From NCBI GenBank assembly GCA_965365625.1, contig CBDUCL010000049.1:1-15779 (forward strand): DNA of 15,779 nt, in the 5' to 3' direction. Below the pieces are notes generated by a model that did no database searches, had not been told where the DNA came from, and was given only the letters and a program-made list of their open reading frames with translations. Each line of letters starts with the position of its first letter. Positions within the stretch are counted from its first letter, which is position 1. The stretch comes from CAVWCW01 sp965365625 (lineage in GTDB: Bacteria > Pseudomonadota > Gammaproteobacteria > Chromatiales > Chromatiaceae). Shown here in pieces: positions 6,968-12,877 of this stretch. Both the position numbers and the translations under genes were made by a program.

Positions 6968-8309
6968 GCAGGTCCTGGAAGGCGAAGCCGATCAGTGGCT
7001 GACGAAGGCCACGGCCGAGGGCCAACACCTTGAACGCCTCGCCCATCTCGTTGGGCAGGGTCAGGCGGCGAACCCCCTGCACCTGGGTCAGATGATTGGC
7101 CACATCCGCCGGGTCCGAGCGCGCCAGAAGCGCCTCCAGGCCGCAGCCCAACAGAAAATGGGCCTGGGTGGTATAGCCCGCCAGCGCCAGGCCTAACGAG
7201 GTGCCGGCCTCGGCCAGCGCCGTAAAATCCACGTGAGCGGTGATGTCCTGCAGGCCAAGCAGGCGGTAGGGGTCGGCATGGGCCCGGTGGCGATAATGGC
7301 ACATCAGGGTACCCATGGCGCGCTGCGGATGGAACAGCTCCCGGCGCGGATAGCCGTAATCGATGAGCAGGGCCACCCCCGCCTCCAAACTGGCGGCCAA
7401 GGCGCGCAACCAGGGCCCGAGGCGCAGATTGATCTCGGCGTGGTAGCCAGGCTCCAGCGCGAACCCCTCCGCCTGCAGCGCCTGCACCGCCTGCTGCAAG
7501 CCGGGGCTGGCCGGGGCCGCGAAGCGTGCTACCGGACCCTCCCCTTCCCAGCCCACGAACTCCTCCTCCGGACCCGCAGCGCCGATGCGGAAGCGGTGCA
7601 CGGGCATGGCATCCAGCAACTCGTTGGCCAGCACCAGGCCACGCAGATTCTCGGGCATGCGCTCCAGCCAGTGAACCCGCTGGCTCAGCCCGGGCAGTTC
7701 CCGGGCCAGCAATTGCTGCTGGCGCCGGCGCAATTCCGGGCTCAGCTCCAGGATCAGGTAGCGCCTCGGCAGCCGGCCCCGGCGCTCCAGCTCGGCCAGC
7801 AGATCCGCTGCCAGGCGCCCGCTGCCGGCGCCGAATTCGAGGATATCGCCGCCGCCCAGTTCGGCCAGCACCTGCTCGCACTGGGCGGCCAGGCACTGGC
7901 CGAACAGGGGCGAGACTTCGGGGGCGGTAACGAAGTCCCCTTCGGCTCCAAACTTGCGGCTACCCGCCACGTAGTAGCCGAGCCCGGGGGCATACAGGGC
8001 CAACTCCATAAAGCGGTCGAAGGGGATACGGCCGCCTGCTGCCTGGATCTCGGTGCGGATCAGCGCCCCCAGCCGAGTGCTGTGGTCGCGGGCAGCGGCG
8101 TCCGGCGACGGCAGGCCGTCGGGGACATCAGCAGGCGGGGGACTCGGGCTGGGCAAAGGGCTGGATCTCGGCTCGGGGTTGCTCGGTCGGAGAACATTGA
8201 AGCATGGCGCCTCACCGGGAGGCAAAAAGCGCCAGCCGTCGCCAAGCCGGCCCGACGGCTTTCGGGTACACTCCAAGGCCGGCAGAGGCACCCAGGCCCG
8301 AACTCGCAA
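6954..8309 (-). CDS. MidA/NDUFAF7-family class I SAM-dependent methyltransferase
   Basis: A protein of the MidA/NDUFAF7 group (COG1565, Methyltransf_28). Conserved phrases include IPFDRFMELALYAPGLGYY, the SAM-binding motif I LEFGAGSGRLAADLL (157-171) and ANELLDAMPVHRF. Mitochondrial NDUFAF7 methylates an arginine of complex I subunit NDUFS2 during assembly; the bacterial substrate is not established. The start is uncertain. Recognisable homology begins only near residue 70, and the first 65 residues are Pro-rich and non-conserved. I use the TTG at 8309 because it alone has a good ribosome binding site (GGAGG, six bases upstream). Other in-frame starts include the GTG at 8291 and the TTG at 8156; in-frame ATG is lacking. 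The gene is head to head with the pteridine reductase gene and overlaps the aminopeptidase gene downstream. Confidence 0.85.
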   Translation of the reverse strand: MRVRAWVPLPALECTRKPSGRLGDGWRFLPPGEAPCFNVLRPSNPEPRSSPLPSPSPPPADVPDGLPSPDAAARDHSTRLGALIRTEIQAAGGRIPFDRFMELALYAPGLGYYVAGSRKFGAEGDFVTAPEVSPLFGQCLAAQCEQVLAELGGGDILEFGAGSGRLAADLLAELERRGRLPRRYLILELSPELRRRQQQLLARELPGLSQRVHWLERMPENLRGLVLANELLDAMPVHRFRIGAAGPEEEFVGWEGEGPVARFAAPASPGLQQAVQALQAEGFALEPGYHAEINLRLGPWLRALAASLEAGVALLIDYGYPRRELFHPQRAMGTLMCHYRHRAHADPYRLLGLQDITAHVDFTALAEAGTSLGLALAGYTTQAHFLLGCGLEALLARSDPADVANHLTQVQGVRRLTLPNEMGEAFKVLALGRGLRQPLIGFAFQDLRGRL

Positions 8310-8335
8310 ACCAGCCCTCCACGAGGAACCAAAGC

Positions 8336-9091
8336 ATGAGCCAAAGCTCCCCCAGTCTCGCCGGCAAGGTCGGCCTGGTCACCGGCGCCGCCCATCGTAT
8401 CGGTGCCGAAATCCTGCGCTGCCTGCATGGCGCGGGAATGGACCTGGCCCTGCACTATCGCAGTTCCCGCGCCCCGGCCGAGGCCCTGCGAGCCGAGTTG
8501 GAGGCCGAGCGCCCGGGCTCGGTGTTGCTGATCCAGGCGGATCTGCATCGGATAGACGCCTTTCCCGGCATCGTTCGGGAGATCGAGGCCCGTTTCGGTC
8601 GCCTGGACCTGCTGGTCAACAACGCCTCCAGCTTCTACCCGACTCCCCTGGAGCGCGCCAGCGAGGCCGACTGGGACGACCTCATCGGCAGCAACCTGAA
8701 GGCGCCCTTCTTCCTCGCCCAAGCCGCCGCCCCCCTGCTGCGAGCCGCCGGCGGCTGCATCGTCAACCTGGTGGACATCCACGCCGAACGCCCGCTCAAG
8801 GACCACCCGATCTACTCCGCCGCCAAGGCCGGCAACGCCATGCTGGTAAAGGCCCTGGCTCGAGAACTGGGGCCGGAGGTGCGGGTCAACGGGGTGGCCC
8901 CGGGGGCGATCCTGTGGCCGGAGCAGGGTCTGGACCAAGCCGGCAAGCAGGAGATTCTCGACCGCACCGCCCTCAAGCGGCCGGGGGCGCCGCAAGACAT
9001 TGCCCGAACCGTTCTGTTCCTGGCCAGGGACGCGGACTACATCACCGGCCAGATCATCGCCGTGGACGGCGGCCGCAGCACCCAACATTGA
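8336..9091 (+). CDS. PTR1/FolM-like pteridine reductase (SDR)
   Basis: A 251-residue short-chain dehydrogenase of the pteridine reductase subgroup. The cofactor motif is TGAAHRIG (16-23), with the TGxxxRxG form of NADPH-dependent PTR1. NNASSFYPTP starts at 95, and the catalytic residues are D147, Y160 and K164 (VDIHAERP ... YSAAK). The Asp in place of the usual SDR Ser, 13 residues before the Tyr, is the PTR1 arrangement. VNGVAPGAILWPE is also typical. Relatives reduce dihydrofolate/biopterin (Leishmania PTR1) or dihydromonapterin (E. coli FolM). The ATG at 8336 follows GAGGA; longer in-frame readings upstream lack family similarity. Convergence with folK and folB 12 bp away supports a pterin role. 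Which pterin is reduced cannot be told. Confidence 0.9.
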   Translation: MSQSSPSLAGKVGLVTGAAHRIGAEILRCLHGAGMDLALHYRSSRAPAEALRAELEAERPGSVLLIQADLHRIDAFPGIVREIEARFGRLDLLVNNASSFYPTPLERASEADWDDLIGSNLKAPFFLAQAAAPLLRAAGGCIVNLVDIHAERPLKDHPIYSAAKAGNAMLVKALARELGPEVRVNGVAPGAILWPEQGLDQAGKQEILDRTALKRPGAPQDIARTVLFLARDADYITGQIIAVDGGRSTQH

Positions 9092-9103
9092 GATCTGGCT
9101 GGA

Positions 9104-9589
9104 CTAGGGCTCGAATTCCACCGGTCGCAGCGGTTGGGCGGCCTGATTGAAGGCGGCCCAGAGTTCGGCGTAGCTGCGGCCGTCGACGGGGTGGCGCTCG
9201 GCGCCCGCCACCTCCGCCAAGGGTCCGAGCACGAAGGCGTATTTTAGGATCTCGTCTCGGGGCAGACGCAGCGGGCCCGCATTCAGCACCGAGTCGCCGT
9301 AAGTGAGGAGGTCGATGTCTAGGGTCCGGGGGGCGAACTTGTCACCGCCGCGGGTACGCCCGTGGGCGTCTTCGATCGCCCGCATGGCGCGGGCCAACTC
9401 CAGTGGCGACCGCTCGCTGTCGATGCCCACCACCAAGTTGTAGAAAGGGTCACCGTCGAAGCCCACCGCCTGGCACTCGTAGACCTGCGACACCACCAGT
9501 TGGCCGAACTCGGCGGTCAGGTCGCGCAGGGCACCACGGATATTGCGCTCGCGATCGATATTGCTGCCCAGGCTGAGCCAGACCCGCAT
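9104..9589 (-). CDS. folK: 2-amino-4-hydroxy-6-hydroxymethyldihydropteridine pyrophosphokinase (HPPK)
   Basis: A 161-residue FolK. It transfers pyrophosphate from ATP to 6-hydroxymethyl-7,8-dihydropterin, the step after FolB in folate synthesis, in the cytoplasm. Diagnostic sequences are the N-terminal SLGSNI (6-11), QAVGFDGDPFYNLVV (40-54) and the signature PRTLDIDLL (87-95), with the Mg-binding pair D91 and D93. Length is normal for the family. The ATG follows the folB stop codon after a single base (TGAGATG), so the two are co-transcribed and probably translationally coupled. Identification is secure. Confidence 0.96.
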   Translation of the reverse strand: MRVWLSLGSNIDRERNIRGALRDLTAEFGQLVVSQVYECQAVGFDGDPFYNLVVGIDSERSPLELARAMRAIEDAHGRTRGGDKFAPRTLDIDLLTYGDSVLNAGPLRLPRDEILKYAFVLGPLAEVAGAERHPVDGRSYAELWAAFNQAAQPLRPVEFEP

Positions 9590-9590
9590 C

Positions 9591-9947
9591 TCAGGAGCGC
9601 TCGCCGCGCTCGATCAGTACCCCGACGTCGCGGGCGCCTGTGACGGCGCCGATTTTATTCAGGCTTAGGCGCACCCAGGGGATGCCAAACTCCTGCAGCA
9701 GGATCTCGGCGCAGCGCTCGGCCAGGGTCTCCACCAGCTGGAACTCGCTTTCGCCGACAAAGGCAATCAGCCGCTTGGCGACCGCCTTGTAGTCGAGCGC
9801 GTCTTCGATGCGCTCGCTGGCGGCGGCCTTGCGGATGTCGCAACCCATCTCCAGGTCCAGGATCACCTCCTGGCGAATCTTGCGTTCCCAGTCATAGATG
9901 CCGATCACCGTCTCGATGCGCAGGTCGCGCAGAAAAACAATATCCAT
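9591..9947 (-). CDS. folB: Dihydroneopterin aldolase
   Basis: A 118-residue FolB, which converts 7,8-dihydroneopterin to 6-hydroxymethyl-7,8-dihydropterin and glycolaldehyde. The start MDIVFLRDLRIETVIGIYDW is typical of the family, as are E21, LVETLAE (71-77) and the catalytic Lys in LNKIG (K98). I chose the ATG at 9947 because homologues begin here; a longer in-frame extension to 10079 crosses the divergent promoter region and has no family similarity. The ribosome binding site is weak. The gene heads a folB-folK operon and is divergent from plsY, a common gammaproteobacterial arrangement. Confidence 0.95.
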   Translation of the reverse strand: MDIVFLRDLRIETVIGIYDWERKIRQEVILDLEMGCDIRKAAASERIEDALDYKAVAKRLIAFVGESEFQLVETLAERCAEILLQEFGIPWVRLSLNKIGAVTGARDVGVLIERGERS

Positions 9948-9983
9948 AGGAGCTAAAAACCTGTGCAGGGAAATTTCTGTTGC

Positions 9984-9989
9984 TATACT
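9984..9989 (+). promoter_or_regulatory. Extended -10 promoter candidate for plsY
   Basis: TGCTATACT (9981-9989) has a TATACT -10 hexamer preceded by the TGn extension. There is no good -35, which is usual for extended -10 promoters. It would give a leader of about 90 nt before the plsY GTG. The reverse complement offers a weaker TATAGC box in the right position for folB. Confidence 0.45.
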
Positions 9990-10087
9990 GTGCCGGCTTC
10001 CGGGCGCCAACCATGGCCCGACAGTTTGCCTCACATCGCCGGGAAACTGAACCCCGGCCCACCCGAAACCAGCCAACACCAGCCAAC

Positions 10088-10684
10088 GTGATCTTCGACC
10101 TGTTCCTGATTGCCGCCGCCTATCTCCTGGGATCGGTCTCCAGCGCCATCCTGGTGTGCCGGATAACGGGGCTGCCCGACCCGCGCACCCAGGGTTCCAA
10201 CAATCCCGGCGCCACCAATGTGCTGCGCATCGGCGGTAAGAAGGCGGCCGCCATCACCCTCCTGGGAGATAGCCTGAAAGGCTTTATCCCAGTGCTCGCG
10301 GCCAAGCTGCTGGGCAGCTCCGAGCTGGTGCTGGCGCTGGTCGCAATGGCGGCCTTTCTCGGCCACCTGTATCCGCTGTTCTTCCGTTTCCAGGGCGGCA
10401 AGGGCGTAGCCACGGCCCTGGGGGTGCAGTTCGGCCTGGGCTGGCAGATCGGTGGCGGGGTCGCAGCCATCTGGCTGTTGATGGCCTACGGGCTAAAGAT
10501 CTCCTCCCTGGCGGCACTGGTCTCCATGGCGCTGGCTCCACTGATCGTCTGGTTTTTCTGGCCGTCCCCCGAGCTGATCGCGATGTCGGTGCTGATGAGC
10601 CTGCTGCTGTTCTGGCGTCACCGCAGCAATATCCGCAACCTGGTGCGGGGTGAGGAAACGGCGCTCCGCAGCGACGAAGACTAG
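10088..10684 (+). CDS. plsY: Acyl-phosphate:glycerol-3-phosphate acyltransferase
   Basis: A 198-residue integral membrane PlsY, which acylates glycerol-3-phosphate from acyl-phosphate, the first step of phospholipid synthesis, at the inner membrane. Family motifs are present: AYLLGSVSSAILV near the N terminus, GSNNPGATNVLR, and FLGHLYPLFFRFQGGKGVATALG. About five membrane helices are visible, and the tail ends with the common WRHRSNIRNLVRGEE. The GTG start at 10088 (MIFDLFLIAAAYLLGS) matches family N termini; upstream in-frame ATGs would add a charged, non-conserved extension. The ribosome binding site is poor. The gene converges on tsaD. Confidence 0.94.
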   Translation: MIFDLFLIAAAYLLGSVSSAILVCRITGLPDPRTQGSNNPGATNVLRIGGKKAAAITLLGDSLKGFIPVLAAKLLGSSELVLALVAMAAFLGHLYPLFFRFQGGKGVATALGVQFGLGWQIGGGVAAIWLLMAYGLKISSLAALVSMALAPLIVWFFWPSPELIAMSVLMSLLLFWRHRSNIRNLVRGEETALRSDED

Positions 10685-10721
10685 CAGCTAGGGGCCGGTC
10701 GGCTGCCTTGAACCGGTAGGA

Positions 10722-10737
10722 GGCGCGCCCCCGCGCC
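10722..10737. other. GC-rich hairpin between convergent plsY and tsaD
   Basis: GGCGCG and CGCGCC form a perfect 6-bp stem around a CCCC loop in the 91-bp gap between the plsY and tsaD stop codons. It may act as a bidirectional 3'-end structure, but neither strand has a following T-tract, so I do not call it an intrinsic terminator. Confidence 0.4.
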
Positions 10738-10775
10738 GAACCGTCGCCAAGCCCAGCTCACATGGGTCAGCGCAC

Positions 10776-11813
10776 CTACAGCGGCGGCAGACTCTCCAGG
10801 TGCCAACGCGGGGTGGCGCTGAACCCCAGGGCAGCGTGCTGGCCGGCGGCCAACCGGCAGGCCCCGGCATAAGCGATCATGGCACCATTGTCAGTGCAGA
10901 AGGCCGGGCGCGGAAAGTACACTCGGGCCCCGGTTTTGGCCACCATCTGCTGCATCCGCTCACGCAACCGTTGATTGGCACTCACCCCGCCCGCGATCAC
11001 CAGGCTGGGGCAGGCGCTGGCCTCCAGGGCACGTCGGCACTTGATCACCAGGGTGTCCACCACCGCCTCTTCGAAAGCGCGGGCAATATCGGCGCGCAGG
11101 ACCTGCTCGGCCGCAGCGTCACCGGCCGCCGCCTGCATCCCCTGCTGCAGGGTGTTAAGAGCGAAGGTCTTCAGGCCGCTGAAACTGAAGTCCAGGCCCG
11201 GGCGGTCGGTCATCGGCCGCGGAAAACGAAAGCGCTTGGGGTCGCCGCTAGTGGCCAAGCGCGCCAGCTCGGGGCCGCCGGGATAGGGCAGGCCGAGCAG
11301 CTTGGCGGTCTTGTCGAAGGCCTCGCCGGCGGCATCGTCAAGAGAATCTCCGAGCATCCGATAACGGCCGATGGCGCGCACCTCCACCAACTGGGTGTGG
11401 CCACCGGACACCAGCAGCGCGACGAAGGGGAACTGGGGCGCCTCCTTTTCCAGCATCGGCGCCAGCAGGTGCCCCTCCATATGGTGCACCCCCAGCGCCG
11501 GCACCCCCCAGGCCCAGGCCAGGCTGCGGCCGATGGCCGCCCCCACCAGCAAGGCGCCGACCAAGCCGGGGCCAGCCGTGTAGGCGACGCCGTCGACCTG
11601 ATTGCGCTCGACCCCTGCCTGACGCAGCACCTGATCCACCAGGGGTATGATCTTGCGGATGTGATCCCGGGAGGCCAGCTCCGGCACCACCCCGCCGTAC
11701 TCCGCATGGATGCCGATCTGGCTGTAAAGCGCGTCGGCGACGATGCCGTCGGCGCTGTCGTACAGCGCCACCCCGGTCTCGTCGCAGGAGGTCTCGATTC
11801 CCAACACAAGCAT
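10776..11813 (-). CDS. tsaD: tRNA N6-threonylcarbamoyladenosine (t6A37) transferase subunit TsaD
   Basis: A 345-residue TsaD of normal bacterial length. With TsaB and TsaE it transfers the threonylcarbamoyl group from TC-AMP to A37 of ANN-decoding tRNAs. Visible signatures are MLVLGIETSCDETGVALY at the N terminus, AGPGLVGALLVG, the metal-binding HHMEGH with H111 and H115, LLVSGGHTQLV, LDFSFSGLKT, IAGGVSANQRLR, and the metal-ligand Asp in CTDNGAMIAYAG (D308). The ATG at 11813 has a GGAG nine bases upstream. It is divergent from rpsU, as in many gammaproteobacteria. Confidence 0.97.
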   Translation of the reverse strand: MLVLGIETSCDETGVALYDSADGIVADALYSQIGIHAEYGGVVPELASRDHIRKIIPLVDQVLRQAGVERNQVDGVAYTAGPGLVGALLVGAAIGRSLAWAWGVPALGVHHMEGHLLAPMLEKEAPQFPFVALLVSGGHTQLVEVRAIGRYRMLGDSLDDAAGEAFDKTAKLLGLPYPGGPELARLATSGDPKRFRFPRPMTDRPGLDFSFSGLKTFALNTLQQGMQAAAGDAAAEQVLRADIARAFEEAVVDTLVIKCRRALEASACPSLVIAGGVSANQRLRERMQQMVAKTGARVYFPRPAFCTDNGAMIAYAGACRLAAGQHAALGFSATPRWHLESLPPL

Positions 11814-11924
11814 GACGGCAAACTCCGTTCGACCCGAGACCCATCACGGGCCGCCAGGAAAACGCTGAACCAAGCCGTCCCTGGCATATTGCGGCAAGGC
11901 TTTCAAAAGGGCAGCATCTAAACA

Positions 11925-11965
11925 CCTTGGTTTTCAATCGCTTGCAGCGACTGAAAATGGCAAGG
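11925..11965. repeat. Long imperfect palindrome / stem-loop
   Basis: TTTTCA-A-TCGCT (11931-11942) pairs with AGCGA-C-TGAAAA (11946-11957) around a TGC loop with a single A/C mismatch. The stem continues outward, after a small asymmetric internal loop, as CCTTG (11925-11929) with CAAGG (11961-11965). It is too long and regular to expect by chance in a given few hundred bases. It could be a regulatory site, a REP-like element or part of a small RNA. There is no terminator T-tract. Confidence 0.7.
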
Positions 11966-12065
11966 CACCCGGCCGCGCACGGGAAACGCGAACAAGTTTC
12001 GGTTTCCGCCGGTACATAGGCTAACCGGCAGGCCGCCGTCTGCCAACGCCTGACGCAGCCCTGCT

Positions 12066-12094
12066 TTGCAAAAGCCCGCCCAAGAGCTTAGAAT
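12066..12094 (+). promoter_or_regulatory. Sigma-70 promoter of rpsU operon
   Basis: TTGCAA (12066-12071), a 17-bp spacer, and TAGAAT (12089-12094) form a good sigma-70 promoter: four of six and five of six consensus matches with ideal spacing. The predicted start near 12101 gives a leader of about 53 nt before rpsU. This is the expected main promoter of the rpsU-dnaG-rpoD operon. Confidence 0.7.
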
Positions 12095-12153
12095 ACCCGG
12101 TTTTTCACCCCAACAAATTGCGGCCAGCGGGCCAAATTGAGGTCAAAACAGCA

Positions 12154-12369
12154 ATGCCAAACGTGCGTGTCCGGGAAAACGAACCCTTCGAAGTCGCCAT
12201 GCGCCGCTTCAAGCGCTCCTGCGAAAAGGCCGGCGTGCTCGCCGAAGTGCGCCGCCGCGAGTTCTACGAGAAGCCGACCGCAGAGCGCAAGCGCAGAGCT
12301 GCTGCCGCGGTCAAGCGTCACATGAAGAAGGTGCATCGCGAGAACCGGCGCTGGGAACGTAATTACTGA
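12154..12369 (+). CDS. rpsU: 30S ribosomal protein S21
   Basis: A 71-residue protein identical in length to E. coli S21, with the characteristic start MPNVRVRENEPFEVAMRRF and a strongly basic helical C terminus (EKPTAERKRRAAAAVKRHM ... RWERNY). It sits on the small subunit near the anti-Shine-Dalgarno region and assists initiation. The ATG at 12154 is preceded by GAGGT ten bases upstream; an upstream in-frame start at 12118 would add 12 non-conserved residues. It is the first gene of the macromolecular synthesis operon. Confidence 0.97.
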   Translation: MPNVRVRENEPFEVAMRRFKRSCEKAGVLAEVRRREFYEKPTAERKRRAAAAVKRHMKKVHRENRRWERNY

Positions 12370-12382
12370 GCCACCTCCCGCC

Positions 12383-12826
12383 ATGCTCAAGCAACGCCTG
12401 CAGGAAGACATGAAGGCCAGCATGAAGGCCGGCGACAAGCGCACGCTTGGCGTCATCCGGCTGATGCTGGCGGCCGTGAAACAGCGCGAGGTCGACGAGC
12501 GCATTGAATTGGCCGACGAGCAGGTGTTGGCGGTGCTGGATAAGATGCTCAAGCAGCGCCGCGAGTCCATCAAGCAGTACGAGCAGGCCGGGCGCCAGGA
12601 ACTGGCGGACCAGGAGGCGTTCGAGGTCGGAGTGATCCAGACCTATCTGCCCGCCGCCCTATCAGAGGCGGAGATCGCGGCGCTGGTGAGCGAGGCCATC
12701 GCCGCCGCCGGCGCCAGCTCGATCCGCGACATGGGCAAGGTAATGGGCCAGCTCAAGCCCAAGCTGCAAGGCCGCGCAGATATGGCGGCGGTCAGCGCCC
12801 TGGTCAAACAGCAACTGGCCGGCTGA
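12383..12826 (+). CDS. GatB/YqeY domain-containing protein
   Basis: A 147-residue YqeY-family protein, with MLKQRLQEDMKASMKAGDK at the start, VIRLMLAAVKQREVDER, and the C-terminal IRDMGKVMGQLKPKLQGRAD. The fold resembles the C-terminal tRNA-interacting domain of the GatB amidotransferase subunit; the stand-alone protein has no firm function. Its position between rpsU and dnaG is common in gammaproteobacteria such as Pseudomonas. The start is 13 bp after the rpsU stop and has no Shine-Dalgarno sequence, so translation probably depends on ribosomes finishing rpsU. Confidence 0.93.
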   Translation: MLKQRLQEDMKASMKAGDKRTLGVIRLMLAAVKQREVDERIELADEQVLAVLDKMLKQRRESIKQYEQAGRQELADQEAFEVGVIQTYLPAALSEAEIAALVSEAIAAAGASSIRDMGKVMGQLKPKLQGRADMAAVSALVKQQLAG

Positions 12827-12877
12827 CCCCCGCGCCGCCACCTCCCGCAGCGCGGCAAGCGGCTATGCTTATGCCCC

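Larger units (their letters stand above)
11814..12153. promoter_or_regulatory. tsaD-rpsU divergent intergenic region
   Basis: These 340 bp carry no credible gene. They contain a long imperfect palindrome (11925-11965), a second stem-loop (11982-12007), two overlapping inverted repeats (12008-12029 and 12027-12044), and the rpsU promoter (12066-12094). I find no clear promoter for tsaD on the minus strand. The density of inverted repeats is high for a region of this length. Confidence 0.6.

Noticed and set aside
7233..8339. Plus-strand open frame of 368 codons opposite the methyltransferase
   Set aside because: It is antisense to conserved MidA motifs, low-complexity Gln/Gly/Ala-rich and runs through the reductase start; it is a shadow frame.
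8060..9088. Minus-strand open frame of 342 codons opposite the pteridine reductase
   Set aside because: The plus strand carries a full SDR with a catalytic triad here; the antisense translation has no recognisable motif.
10722..10737. GC hairpin as an intrinsic terminator for plsY or tsaD
   Set aside because: The stem is perfect but neither strand has the following U-tract; kept only as an unassigned hairpin.
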